This document shows, piece by piece, positions 51,959-61,525 of a stretch of DNA of 64,000 nt (the first letter of the stretch is position 1; each line of letters opens with the position of its first letter). This DNA is from Euzebya tangerina (GTDB taxonomy: Bacteria > Actinomycetota > Nitriliruptoria > Euzebyales > Euzebyaceae). The notes under the pieces were generated by a model. The model was given only the letters and a program-made list of their open reading frames with translations. It was not told the DNA's origin and did not search any database. The stretch spans positions 2,728,001 to 2,792,000 of the forward strand of contig NZ_PPDK01000001.1 in assembly GCF_003074135.1 (NCBI RefSeq), in the 5' to 3' direction. The position numbers were made by a program, and so were the translations under genes.

Positions 51959-53295
51959 GGGGCCACCTCCCCGTGTCCGGCGTCCGCCGGCTGGCCGCCA
52001 TCCTCCGCGGTGACCATGAGGCGGACGGACTGCACGGTGTGACGCTCCATCGCCAGGACGTCGAGCACCGCGCCATCCAGCTCCACGCGGTCGCCAGGCT
52101 CGGGGACCCTGCCGAGCTCAGCCATGACCAGTCCGGCCACCGTGTCGTGCTCGCCCTCCGGCAGCTCCACGCCCGTGTCGCGACGAACCTCATCGATGCG
52201 CCAGGTCCCCGGCAGCCGCCAGCTACCGTCGTCGCGTCGGACGGGCGACCGTTCGAAGGGGTCGTGCTCGTCCAGGATCTCACCGACCAGCTCCTCGACG
52301 ATGTCCTCCAGGGTGATGATCCCGGCCGTGCCACCGAACTCGTCGATCACCACGGCGAGCTGCGTGTGTGAGTCGCGCAGCAGGCGCAGCACGTCGGGGA
52401 GCAGTGCCGTCTCGGGAACGGCCAACTCGTCCTCCGTGAGCGCCCCGACCGGGGTGATCGCCAGCTGATCCTCGGCGATGTCCATCAGCTCCTTGATGCT
52501 GACCACACCACGGACGTCGTCGAGGCCGTTCTCGCCGGCCACGGGGAAGCGGGTGTGACCGGTGCTGCGCGCGAGCGCCATCAGCTCGTCACAGGTGGCG
52601 TCGCCTGCGACCCACTGGATCTCCGACCGCGGCCGCATGGCCTCGTCGGCCTTGAGCTCCCGAAAGTCGATCGACCGTTGGAGCAGGCTGGCCACACCCT
52701 CATTGAGCGCGCCTGACTCGCCCGAGGTGGCGATGATGTGCTCCAGTTCCTCGATCGTGACGGCCTGGGTGAGCTCCTCTGCCGGCTCGATCCCGACCGA
52801 TCGGATCAGACGGTTGGCGGCGTTGTCGAACAGGCGGATGATCGGTCCCCACAGACGCAGGTACAGCTCCTGACCCCATGCCAGGCGGCGCGAGACGTCC
52901 TCTGCTCTGGCGATGGCCAGGTTCTTGGGGCCGAGCTCACCGAAGACCATCTGCGCCGCGGTCGACAGAGCCAGTCCCGTCCCCAGTGCAGCGGCCTCCG
53001 TCGTCTCGGCGCTGGCGCCCAGGGGTTCGAAGAGCGGGGTGAGCAGTGCTTCGAACACCGGCTCGGCCACGAACCCCACCGCAAGCGACGTCACGGTGAT
53101 CCCCAACTGCGCACCGGACAGCGCGAACGACAGGCGCTCGATCAACCCGAGGGCGATCGCCGCCTTTCGGTCACCAGCGTCCCGCCGCGCCTCCAGACGG
53201 CTCCGGCGTGCCGCGACGAGGGCGAACTCGGCCGCCACGAACCAGGCGTTGCCGGCGATCAGCGCGACGATGAGCAGCAGTCCGAGGGCCGTCAT
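51955..53295 (-). CDS. CNNM/HlyC-CorC family transporter, copy 1 of tandem pair
   Basis: A 446-residue membrane protein from ATG 53295. The same domains are present: DUF21 (WFVAAEFALVAARRSRLEAR, FGELGPKNLAIARAEDVSR), the CBS pair (MRPRSEIQWV, LAVVIDEFGGTAGIITLEDIVEE) and a CorC/HlyC tail. The pair of paralogues may assemble as a heterodimer, which is an inference from tight coupling. ATGA overlap with the VanW gene upstream indicates a three-gene minus-strand operon. Confidence 0.9.
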   Translation of the reverse strand: MTALGLLLIVALIAGNAWFVAAEFALVAARRSRLEARRDAGDRKAAIALGLIERLSFALSGAQLGITVTSLAVGFVAEPVFEALLTPLFEPLGASAETTEAAALGTGLALSTAAQMVFGELGPKNLAIARAEDVSRRLAWGQELYLRLWGPIIRLFDNAANRLIRSVGIEPAEELTQAVTIEELEHIIATSGESGALNEGVASLLQRSIDFRELKADEAMRPRSEIQWVAGDATCDELMALARSTGHTRFPVAGENGLDDVRGVVSIKELMDIAEDQLAITPVGALTEDELAVPETALLPDVLRLLRDSHTQLAVVIDEFGGTAGIITLEDIVEELVGEILDEHDPFERSPVRRDDGSWRLPGTWRIDEVRRDTGVELPEGEHDTVAGLVMAELGRVPEPGDRVELDGAVLDVLAMERHTVQSVRLMVTAEDGGQPADAGHGEVAP

Positions 53296-55430
53296 GATCG
53301 CCCATTGTGTGCCAAGACCGAGATGGCGCGGTGGCGCCGCGACGAGGAATCGTCGACCAGCGGCTCTGGGGGCACGACCGCGTCCGGGGGCGTCACCGCC
53401 GGTGGTTCGACGGGGGCCGGTGGTGGGGTGGCATCGCCTGGGGATTCGGGCGGTGTCGGAGGACCAGGCGATGTTGGCGGGTCCGGTACCGGTTCCGGTG
53501 TGTTCTGGACCGGTCCGGGTTCCGGAATCGGCTCGGGCGTGATGGTTGGCTCGAGGGAGATGTCGGGTTCGGGGAGGGTCTCGGGCTCGGCGCTCGTCAC
53601 GGGCTCGGATGCGTCGTCTGTTGGCGTCTCAGCACCACCCGTGCCGGTGCCGACCAGCACGATCCGCGGCTGCGCGCGGTAGACGGTCGTGTACGTCTCG
53701 CTCTCGCGGCGGCCGTCGACGTAGGTGATGTCGCGCGTCACGTCGACGGTGAACCCCTGCGCGCCGTCCTGCTCGACACGCTCCTCCCCGGCTGGCAGCT
53801 CCGGGGTGGGCCGTCGCTCCTCCTCCGGCTCGCTGAAGCCGTACCGATCGCTGGTGGCGGACTCCACGGCTGCGAACACCGAGGAGTACAACGTGACCGT
53901 GATCTGGGTGTCGGTGTAGCTGGTGGCGATGAGGATGCCATCCGGGGAGTTGTTGGTGAACTGCAGGTCGATCGGCGGATCGAAGTTGAGCGTTGCCTCG
54001 CGGCCGAGCGGATAGCGGGGCAGGTAGTAGGAGTGCGGTTGGAACTCCTCGATCTGATACCCGCCGAAGAACACGGCGTTGAACAGCGTCGTCGTGAACT
54101 GACTGACGCCGCCACCCACCTGATCGACGAACTCGCCGCTCTCGATTGCGCCGCCCTCCACGAAGCCATTGGCCAGCGTCCGCGGCCCGACGGTCTCGTT
54201 CAGGGAGAAGGTCTCGCCGGGTCGGACTATGGCGCCGTCGACGAGGTCGGCGATGCGATGGATGTTCTGCACGCGACCCTCGCAGCAGGGATGGTCGGTG
54301 GTGAACGCGGCGACCTGCTGCGTGATACCGAGTTCGGCGACCACCGCATCGGGTAGGTCCGGCTGGATCTGCCGACCCTCCAGGGCTGCCGCCCGGGGGC
54401 CCACCGCTGTTGCGAGCTCCAGCAGCTGTTCGGCGACGATGTCGAGGTCGAAGACGAACCCCGTCTGCGAGGGCACGAGCTGTGGTGTGCCGCTGCTCAC
54501 GTCGATGCTGGCGTCCGTCGGCGCGGTCGTCAGCGCAAGTGGATCGAACGGCAAGACGTCGAGCAGGGCAGCAGGATCGATGACGATGGCGGCGCGGGTG
54601 GTGCCATCCACGTGATCGGCCCGGACGGCGAGCAGACCAGCCAGGGTGTCGGCGTCCAGCGTCCAGTCGGCCAGCGGGGTGGTGATGGTGATCGGGGCGC
54701 TGGCCGCGCGCTCGGCCTCGGACTCGAGCAACGCCCGGTCGTCATCGTCGATGGCCGGTGTCACCACGAGCGTCGGGACCTCCACCGCGCCGACGGCGGC
54801 TGCGGAGGACCCCAGCAGCGCGTCCACGGTCACGCGGCGAAGTGCCTCCACGTCGATGACCTCGCTGGGCGGGGGCAGCTCCACGGACGCTTGGCCGTCA
54901 GCAGCGATGCGCACCGCACCCAGGGGTGCTTCGAGACCGACCTCCCGCGCGATCCTCGCCCCGGCCTGACGCAGCCGGGTCTCATCGATGGCTGCGACCG
55001 GGTTGACCACGAGCGTGGTGGCGGAGGCGATCAGGTGGTCGCCAAGGGCCGCCACCGGGTTGGCCTGCCGACCGCGTCGCCGGATCGCCTCGATCGTGGC
55101 GTCGATGTCGAGGTCCAGTCCCAGCTCAGGTGCCGACATCGTGATCACCCGACCCCCGTGGGTGATCTCCAGCTGCCGCTGGCGTAGCCCGACTGCCAGA
55201 TCCTGCACCACCGTGTCCAGCTCGGCGTCGGACAGACCACCAACCGGAACCGGTGTCGAGCCCGGACGGGCGACTTCCAGGTTGGTCAGGACGCCGTCCC
55301 GGATCGTCCGGAACGCCACCAGGGTCGACGCGGCCAGCAGCAGGACGAGCACCACGAGCGCCGCGGCCGCGCGTCCCCAGTTGATGCGGGTGCGCGGTGC
55401 GGCAGCTTGGCCTATTGACCGCGTCACCAT
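53292..55430 (-). CDS. VanW-family protein with peptidoglycan-binding-like repeats
   Basis: A 712-residue protein from ATG 55430. One N-terminal membrane anchor (AAAALVVLVLLLAASTLVAF) is followed by two YoaR-like putative peptidoglycan-binding regions (about 70-340) and a VanW domain (about 379-530: HRIADLVDGAIVRPGETFSL, GGGVSQFTTTLFNAVF). The last 100 residues are Pro/Glu/Thr-rich. The protein is expected outside the membrane, at the wall. VanW homologues occur with vancomycin resistance genes and in many wall loci, but the reaction is unknown. Confidence 0.87.
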   Translation of the reverse strand: MVTRSIGQAAAPRTRINWGRAAAALVVLVLLLAASTLVAFRTIRDGVLTNLEVARPGSTPVPVGGLSDAELDTVVQDLAVGLRQRQLEITHGGRVITMSAPELGLDLDIDATIEAIRRRGRQANPVAALGDHLIASATTLVVNPVAAIDETRLRQAGARIAREVGLEAPLGAVRIAADGQASVELPPPSEVIDVEALRRVTVDALLGSSAAAVGAVEVPTLVVTPAIDDDDRALLESEAERAASAPITITTPLADWTLDADTLAGLLAVRADHVDGTTRAAIVIDPAALLDVLPFDPLALTTAPTDASIDVSSGTPQLVPSQTGFVFDLDIVAEQLLELATAVGPRAAALEGRQIQPDLPDAVVAELGITQQVAAFTTDHPCCEGRVQNIHRIADLVDGAIVRPGETFSLNETVGPRTLANGFVEGGAIESGEFVDQVGGGVSQFTTTLFNAVFFGGYQIEEFQPHSYYLPRYPLGREATLNFDPPIDLQFTNNSPDGILIATSYTDTQITVTLYSSVFAAVESATSDRYGFSEPEEERRPTPELPAGEERVEQDGAQGFTVDVTRDITYVDGRRESETYTTVYRAQPRIVLVGTGTGGAETPTDDASEPVTSAEPETLPEPDISLEPTITPEPIPEPGPVQNTPEPVPDPPTSPGPPTPPESPGDATPPPAPVEPPAVTPPDAVVPPEPLVDDSSSRRHRAISVLAHNGRS

Positions 55431-55599
55431 GCGGTCAGTCTACGGTCTGACCCTCGTCAGCCATCTCACCCTGTCCGTTAGCCTCGTTGAGTTGGGCCTC
55501 GTGACCGGGTACACCCGTACTGCTTCCCCGTAACACCCCTCATATCCTCCCGCCCTACCGCAGCCCGAGCCGGTCTGCCCTGGGCGCTTGTCGTTACGG

Positions 55600-56973
55600 A
55601 TGGTCGTGCATCACTCAGGTCAGCTCTTGGATCGCCACACGAGATGGCGCGTCCTGACCGTTGTCCTGGCCACACTTGCCCTCGTCGCGGTCACGGCGCC
55701 GGCAGCCGCCAACCCCGAACAGGAGCGGATCGCCGAGACCCGGGCCCAGCTGCAGGCCGTTCGTGACGAGCTGGACAACGCCCGGAACGACGCCGACACC
55801 GATCAGATCGCGCTGGAGGATGCCGATCGCCAGTTGCGTGCCGTCTTCGACACGGTCGAGGCGGCCTCCGCAGCGGTCGACCGACAGCAGCAGGCCGTCA
55901 CGTCCGCGCAGGACCGGGTGGCGACCGCCGAGGCGGAGCTGGAACGCCAGCAGGTGCTGATGGGTGAGCGTGTCGCCCGGCTCTACCGTCAGGGTCGGCA
56001 GGACGCCGTCATCAGCGTGTTGGGTGCCGGGACGGCTGCGGACGTCGTGCAACAGACCGCCTACATCAACGCCATCGGTCGTGAGGACCGCATCCAGGTG
56101 GAGACCTTGACCAACGCCGAGCGTCGCGTCGACGCCGAACAGCGTGTCCTGGCGGCCGAGCAGGTGGCCATGGAGGAGGTCCTGGTCGAGCAGGAGGCCC
56201 TGCTCGCCGATGTCGAGGAGATCCGCAACGACCGCGCCCTCATCGCAGCGGCGAGCGTCGAACTGGTGGCCGAGCTGCAGGCACGGGAGAGCTACCTGGA
56301 GGAGGAGGAAGCCCAGCTGGAGCGCGAGGCCCGGGCTCGCGCCGAAGCTGAACGCCAAGCGCAGATCGCCGCCGCTCAGGCTCAGGCTGCTCGGGCCACG
56401 AACTCGAGCACCCTGGCGGCGAGTGGCGGCGTGGCGGACGCTCCAGTGGCCGCAGCCCCTGCGGCCGCGCCCGACGCGCTGGAGGCGCAGGACTCGCCCG
56501 ACGTGGCATCAGAGACCGGGGCGGTGGCTGACAGCCCTGACGCTGCCGAAGACCCCGGGGCGCTCGAGCCCGAGCCTGAACCGGAGCCAGAGCCCGTGGC
56601 GGCACCGTCCGGCGGGTTCGCATGGCCAGCATCCGGGACGGTGACCAGCGAGTTCGGCAATCGTTGGGGCCGGCTCCATGCCGGCATCGACATCGCGGGT
56701 GGAACCGGGACGGCCATCGCCGCGGCCCGTGGCGGCACCGTCGTGGACATCAAATCAGGTGGCGGGTACGGCAACCTGGTCATCATCAGCCACGGCGATG
56801 GCTTCTCGACGTACTACGCCCACCTGTCGAGTGTCGCGGTCAGCGTCGGGCAGTCGGTCTCCACCGGCTCCTACTTGGGCGGCATGGGCTGCACGGGGAG
56901 CTGTACCGGGACGCACCTGCACTTCGAGATCCGCTCCGGGGGCTCCCCGGTCAACCCGCGGAACTACCTCTAG
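55600..56973 (+). CDS. M23 family metallopeptidase with coiled-coil domain (EnvC/PcsB-like)
   Basis: A 457-residue protein from ATG 55600 (TTG 55588 also possible). A signal peptide (VLTVVLATLALVAVTAPAAA) precedes about 230 residues of coiled coil (TRAQLQAVRDELDNARNDAD and later EEEEAQLEREARARAEAERQ), an Ala/Pro/Glu-rich linker, and a C-terminal LytM domain. The zinc ligands are in LHAGIDI (HxxxD) and THLHFEI, all conserved. It probably cleaves peptidoglycan cross-links or activates amidases during division. It is divergent from the VanW gene and convergent with the LCP gene. Confidence 0.9.
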   Translation: MVVHHSGQLLDRHTRWRVLTVVLATLALVAVTAPAAANPEQERIAETRAQLQAVRDELDNARNDADTDQIALEDADRQLRAVFDTVEAASAAVDRQQQAVTSAQDRVATAEAELERQQVLMGERVARLYRQGRQDAVISVLGAGTAADVVQQTAYINAIGREDRIQVETLTNAERRVDAEQRVLAAEQVAMEEVLVEQEALLADVEEIRNDRALIAAASVELVAELQARESYLEEEEAQLEREARARAEAERQAQIAAAQAQAARATNSSTLAASGGVADAPVAAAPAAAPDALEAQDSPDVASETGAVADSPDAAEDPGALEPEPEPEPEPVAAPSGGFAWPASGTVTSEFGNRWGRLHAGIDIAGGTGTAIAAARGGTVVDIKSGGGYGNLVIISHGDGFSTYYAHLSSVAVSVGQSVSTGSYLGGMGCTGSCTGTHLHFEIRSGGSPVNPRNYL

Positions 56974-56985
56974 CCAAGTCGGCAG

Positions 56986-58407
56986 TCAGGCGCAGTCCTC
57001 CGGAACGGGGGCGGCGCCCAACGGGACCTCCTCGGCCGCTCTCGGGTCGTCCTCCATCGGCGGTGGCGGGGGAGCAGAGAAGTCGGCTCCCGGCCCCACG
57101 ATCAGGACGATGTCGCTGATGCCCTCAGTCTCGGCAATCGTGGCACCGGGGATCTGGTCGGCCACCAACTGGGCTGCGGCCGCCCGTCCGGGCCCGTACT
57201 GGACCACGGTCGCCGGCACCGGGTCGGCGTTGCCGATCCCAGTGATCTCGAAGCCGCGGTCCATCATGAACTGACGCGCCTGGGCGGCCAGCCCGTCGAC
57301 GCCGGCGCCGTTGAGCACGCGGATCGGGACATCGCCGGGTTGGGCGGCTGCGACCTCGGGCGTCGGCGGGATCTGCAGGATCGATCCGTCGGCGAACTGT
57401 GCGAACAGCGGTTCGGCCAGCGGCGCGTCCGGGATCAGGACTGCGGCGCCGTCGACGTTGGCGGCGTCGGCCGGCACGGTGTAGGTGGCCAGCCCGGCCC
57501 CCGCGAGACCTCGTGCCGCGCGAGCCAGTCGCGCCAGGTCGAGCAGACCCAGGCCCTGGTCGCTGATCAGCGACTGGCCGGAGGAGCGCGCGACCCGGAA
57601 CAGGCGCGGGACGTTCACGACCGTGGAGGGGGAGATGACCTCCTCGGCCAGTTCTCGGAGGAAGCGTTGCTGCCGAGCGATGCGGCCCAGGTCCGAGTCG
57701 ATCATGCGCGACCGGACGAAGCCGATGGCTTGTCGACCGTCGAGCACGTTGCAGCCAGCTGGCAGGTTGATGCCCGCGAAGGGATCGACCAGCGGAGCGT
57801 CGAGGAAGATGGGGACACCGCCGACGGCGTCGACGATCTGCACGAAGCCGAAGAGGTTGACCTCGACGTAGTGGTCGATGTTGATCCCGGTCAACGAGGT
57901 CACGGTCTGGACCAGGCACGAGGGGCCGAGTCGCGCGTAGGCAGCGTTGATCCGACCCTGTTGACCATCGCAGGCGGTCACGAACAGATCCCGGGGGAAC
58001 GAGAGCATGGCCGCCCGCCCTCCGTCGACGCTCAGCAGGAAGATCGTGTCGGTCCGGCGGCCCTCGACGGCCTCGGTGCCCAACTCGGCCAGTTCCTCCG
58101 GCGTGAAGCCGTCACGACTGTCCGACCCGACGATCAGCACGTTGAGCGCCCCCTCACCGCGGGCCAGCCCCTCGATCGGCTCACGGTTGATCTGACTCGA
58201 GGAGTAGACGGCCAAACCGCCGAACACGAGCGCGAGGAGCAGGATGCCGAACAGGGCCAGGTTGAGGGCGGCACCGAGCGCACCACCGAAGGTCAGGCGA
58301 CGGTGGCGCCCCCGCATCGCGGGACCGAAGTCGTCGTGGTGCGGCCCCTGATCGCCGCCCCAGCGCTCGCCATACGTCCGGTCGATGGATTCGTAGTCGC
58401 CACTCAT
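56986..58407 (-). CDS. LytR-CpsA-Psr (LCP) family phosphotransferase with LytR_C domain
   Basis: A 473-residue membrane protein from ATG 58407. The N-terminus is cytoplasmic and charged, then one helix (ALNLALFGILLLALVFGGLA). The extracellular LCP domain has NVLIVGSDSR, RRTDTIFLLSVDG, MLSFPRDLFV and RQAIGFVRSR, holding the Arg/Asp residues for pyrophosphate-lipid binding. The C-terminal LytR_C domain is about 360-450. LCP enzymes attach wall polymers such as arabinogalactan or teichoic acid to peptidoglycan. The gene lies 26 bp after the TcpC-like gene on the same strand. Confidence 0.92.
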   Translation of the reverse strand: MSGDYESIDRTYGERWGGDQGPHHDDFGPAMRGRHRRLTFGGALGAALNLALFGILLLALVFGGLAVYSSSQINREPIEGLARGEGALNVLIVGSDSRDGFTPEELAELGTEAVEGRRTDTIFLLSVDGGRAAMLSFPRDLFVTACDGQQGRINAAYARLGPSCLVQTVTSLTGINIDHYVEVNLFGFVQIVDAVGGVPIFLDAPLVDPFAGINLPAGCNVLDGRQAIGFVRSRMIDSDLGRIARQQRFLRELAEEVISPSTVVNVPRLFRVARSSGQSLISDQGLGLLDLARLARAARGLAGAGLATYTVPADAANVDGAAVLIPDAPLAEPLFAQFADGSILQIPPTPEVAAAQPGDVPIRVLNGAGVDGLAAQARQFMMDRGFEITGIGNADPVPATVVQYGPGRAAAAQLVADQIPGATIAETEGISDIVLIVGPGADFSAPPPPPMEDDPRAAEEVPLGAAPVPEDCA

Positions 58408-58433
58408 CTCCCGACTGTGTAGCAGCCCTGTGG

Positions 58434-59594
58434 TCAGCCCGTGCTGATCTGCTGCACCAACCAGTCGTCGCCGTCCGAGACCAGGGTCAGCACGTATGAC
58501 TGGGTGAGCTCACTGCCGGCTGTCTCACGGAGCCAGGTGACGTTGATGCGGGCGTCCCGTGTGGTCGAATCGCCCTCGAGGACCCGCAACTCGCCCACCG
58601 AGACCAGGCTGACGTCGCCGTCGAGCCCGCGGATTCTTGCGTCGGGCGCGGTGATGCCGTCCTCGTTGACCACAGCTCGGTCAGCGAACGCATCGAACAG
58701 GGGTGTCATCCGGCCCGAGAGCTCCTCGCCCAGGTCGTCGTCGAGCGCGACGTCCGGTGGCTCCGGCTCCCCGGCGGCTGGCCGGGGGACGTAGGCGGGC
58801 GCTGCCGTCACAGCCAGACGACCGCTGGCGTCCTCGGCGACCGGCACAGCCAGGTGGATCCACTGTGAGGCGTCCGGACCGGTGACCTGCGACGCCACGA
58901 CGACGGTCGCGCCACGGTCGGTCAGGGTGGTCTGCACGGGCATCGTGAGGACCGCCGCTTGTGCCCCTTCGCCATCCCAGCCGAGCTGCGGGTCGAGGCC
59001 GGGTGCGAGGTAGGCGGCCAGCCGGGCCTCGCGTATGGCGGCTTGATCAGCCTGGAAGTTGAGGTAGTCGAACGCGAACTCGACCGCGAAGGCCTCGATT
59101 CGCGTCAGATCCTCGGTCGGACCTGCCTCAGCTGTGCCGGACCCGACGACGTCGGTGTCCGCTGCCGCGTCGGTGTCGGCACTCGCGCCGCTCTCGGCGC
59201 TCGCGTCGCTTGCGTCAGGGCCGCCCGCGTCGGCCGACTCGGCGACCACCGCTCCCGACGCGGTGAGATCCTCCGCGGAGTCACCCGCCACGGCCGGGAC
59301 GTCGGCGCCGTCGGCCTGCTGGTCGCTGGTGACCGCCCCGTCGCTCTCCGGCTCGCCGCCGCTCCCGAAGATCGAGACGAGGGACACCACGGCGACCAGC
59401 AACAGGCCGCCGAGGATGAAGGGGCGGACCCACTTGGGTGAGTCCCCACCCGAATCGCCCGGGGAGGGTCGACGTGAGGACCGCTGCTTCTTGTTGCGGG
59501 AGAATCCTCCGCTGGAGTCCTTTGTAGACCGGGGCGACGGCCGATCCGGCGGTTGCGGATCGAAGAGCGGGGGTCGGGTGTCGCTCGAACTCAC
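58434..59594 (-). CDS. TcpC-like membrane protein (conjugation/secretion-type)
   Basis: A 386-residue protein from GTG 59594. A basic, Ser/Pro-rich cytoplasmic part, a membrane helix (FILGGLLLVAVVSLVSIF, about 58-75), an acidic Ala/Ser/Asp linker, and two extracellular alpha/beta domains of the NTF2/VirB8-like kind: EAFAVEFAFDYLNF, LAAYLAPGLDPQLGW, and later LSGRMTPLFDAFADRAVV. This is the layout of TcpC, the VirB8-like scaffold of Gram-positive conjugation machines. The assignment is by pattern only. Its start overlaps the LysM gene by 4 nt. Confidence 0.65.
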   Translation of the reverse strand: MSSSDTRPPLFDPQPPDRPSPRSTKDSSGGFSRNKKQRSSRRPSPGDSGGDSPKWVRPFILGGLLLVAVVSLVSIFGSGGEPESDGAVTSDQQADGADVPAVAGDSAEDLTASGAVVAESADAGGPDASDASAESGASADTDAAADTDVVGSGTAEAGPTEDLTRIEAFAVEFAFDYLNFQADQAAIREARLAAYLAPGLDPQLGWDGEGAQAAVLTMPVQTTLTDRGATVVVASQVTGPDASQWIHLAVPVAEDASGRLAVTAAPAYVPRPAAGEPEPPDVALDDDLGEELSGRMTPLFDAFADRAVVNEDGITAPDARIRGLDGDVSLVSVGELRVLEGDSTTRDARINVTWLRETAGSELTQSYVLTLVSDGDDWLVQQISTG

Positions 59595-61525
59595 GAACCG
59601 TCCATCCCGGTGTCGAGCGGCAACTCGATCACCGTGCCCGGGTTCAGCTGGTCGGGGTCGCCACCGATCACATCGGCGTTCCAGGTGTAGACCAGCTCGT
59701 ACGTCGCCGAGATCTGCGTGGTTGACAGGGACGCCGAGCCCCAGAGCTCACGGGAGATCTCCCACAGCGAGTCGCCGACCTGCACCTCATAGGACCAGCC
59801 CAGCGTCGGCGTGTCCGCGATCTCCGGCAGCGCCACGACGTCCTGGTCGTCTGTCGACCCGCCGGCCTGGAGGCTGCTGAACGCCTCCGCCACGGCCTCG
59901 GTCCAGTCCAGGACCCGCTGGTCATCGACCGGCCGGGCCTGCGCGATGGCGATGCGCTCCTCGAGCGTCGGCTCATCATCCTCGGCGGCTGGGTCCTCTG
60001 GGACGTCCGCGCTTCCTGTGAACGTCACGGCCAGCTGGGCGTCGGTGCCGGGGTGGACGGCTCGGACCGGCCGAGCCTGCTCGGCTGCTGCGGTGGCGAG
60101 GACAGGATCGACGTCCTGCGGGCTGGCCAGCGGGTGAACGCTGACCGTCGGTTCCGGCGCGGTCGTCGCAGATCCGCTTGGCCGCGCGTCCGGTTCGGGT
60201 CGTGGCTCCGGCGCCTGACCGGCCGGCCCGGCGGTCACCGCCGGAGGCGTGGGTACCTGGGCGACCGGCGCGGGCTCGGGCGCGGGCGTGCTCACGGGGG
60301 CGGGTGGCGTCGACCCTCCTGAGGGGGAGGTCGTCGGTGTCGGGGGACGCTGCGTCGTGGCCGGTCGGCTGACGGCGGGCGTCGAGACCGGCGGTGTGCT
60401 GCCGACACTGCCCGAGACAGGCGCGGATACGGCAGGCTCGGCGGGCGTGGAGACCGCGGGTTCAGCCGGCGCGGCGGGTGTCGGCGTCGCCGGCTGCGCC
60501 GGGTCCGCAGGTGTGGTCGGGGTGCCGCCAGCGGCTGGAGCGCTGGGGCTCGCCGGGGTCGCAGGTTGCGCCCCCGCTCCGCCCGAGGCGTCGTCGACGG
60601 GCGGCTGGCCCGGCCTGCCACTTTCGGGCCCGCCACCCGGCGTGCCTCCGTCCGGTCCGGTCGGGGCGCCCGGCCTGCCGCCTGGTGCCGGTCCGTTGCC
60701 AGGCTCCTCCTCGAGCGGTGGGGCGTCGGCGTCCGGTGGCGGCTCCTCGTCGGGCGGGGCCTCGTCGTCGAGCGGCGGCGCGTCCGCTCCCGGCTCCGCC
60801 ACCGCCGGCGGCGCCGCTGCGACCGGTTCGGCGTCGATGACCGGATCGACGTGGGCTGCCACGTCCTCGACGGGGGGCGTCACGTCGTCCGCCGCGTCGT
60901 GCCCCCCACCAGCCTCGACCGGTTCCTGCTCGACCGGCACCTCCTGAACGGGCTCTTCCTCGGCGGGCTCTTCTTCGGTGGGCTCCTCGTCAGCCGGTTC
61001 CTCGGCGGGTTCCTCGTCCACAGGGGTCTGGTCAACGGGAGCATCGGCTACGGGATCAGCGCCGACATCGGGGTCGGGATCCTCCACGGGCGTCGGGTCC
61101 TCCGGGGGGGCCGCAGCCGGGGGCTCCTCCGGCGGAGGGGGGTCGGCCGGGGGCGGTGGCGCCGAGTCCTCTGCCGGCGGCGGAGGGGTGGCCTCCACAG
61201 GGGTCGGAGGCGGTTCCTGGGCCGCAGGCGGTGGGACCGGGTCGTCATCCGGCTGCCCGACATCGGGAGCGTCGGGCTCCGTGGGTGTGTCGGTCGCGTG
61301 GGCCACCCCAGCCATCTGCGGAGCCAGCAGCACCGACGCCGCACCGACGGCCGCCGCACCTTGCTTCGTCCGGGTCGCCGTGCTCGACAGCGCCCTGCGG
61401 GTGGCCGTTCCCGACTCCAGGGTCAGGTTGTCGCGGACGGCCCGGCGTCGCGCCGCACGTGACAGTTCAGCCTGATCGTCCGTGATCTGGTCAAGTGCCT
61501 TGTCGAGGTGGACGTTGCGGTGCAT
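59591..61525 (-). CDS. Exported proline-rich LysM protein
   Basis: A 644-residue protein from ATG 61525. A 60-residue basic start, a hydrophobic signal-like stretch (AAAVGAASVLLAPQMAGVA), then over 400 residues of Pro, Ala, Glu and Thr-rich low-complexity sequence. A C-terminal LysM domain has YEVQVGDSLWEISRELWG and LNPGTVIELPL. LysM binds glycan of peptidoglycan, so the protein probably spans or coats the wall. Base composition of the low-complexity part is highly biased. Directly abuts the ATPase stop upstream. Confidence 0.82.
   Translation of the reverse strand: MHRNVHLDKALDQITDDQAELSRAARRRAVRDNLTLESGTATRRALSSTATRTKQGAAAVGAASVLLAPQMAGVAHATDTPTEPDAPDVGQPDDDPVPPPAAQEPPPTPVEATPPPPAEDSAPPPPADPPPPEEPPAAAPPEDPTPVEDPDPDVGADPVADAPVDQTPVDEEPAEEPADEEPTEEEPAEEEPVQEVPVEQEPVEAGGGHDAADDVTPPVEDVAAHVDPVIDAEPVAAAPPAVAEPGADAPPLDDEAPPDEEPPPDADAPPLEEEPGNGPAPGGRPGAPTGPDGGTPGGGPESGRPGQPPVDDASGGAGAQPATPASPSAPAAGGTPTTPADPAQPATPTPAAPAEPAVSTPAEPAVSAPVSGSVGSTPPVSTPAVSRPATTQRPPTPTTSPSGGSTPPAPVSTPAPEPAPVAQVPTPPAVTAGPAGQAPEPRPEPDARPSGSATTAPEPTVSVHPLASPQDVDPVLATAAAEQARPVRAVHPGTDAQLAVTFTGSADVPEDPAAEDDEPTLEERIAIAQARPVDDQRVLDWTEAVAEAFSSLQAGGSTDDQDVVALPEIADTPTLGWSYEVQVGDSLWEISRELWGSASLSTTQISATYELVYTWNADVIGGDPDQLNPGTVIELPLDTGMDGS

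Noticed and set aside
55435-55600. A c-di-AMP riboswitch upstream of the M23 peptidase
   Set aside because: Actinobacterial peptidase genes often carry one, but I could not find its conserved blocks; a covariance-model search would decide.
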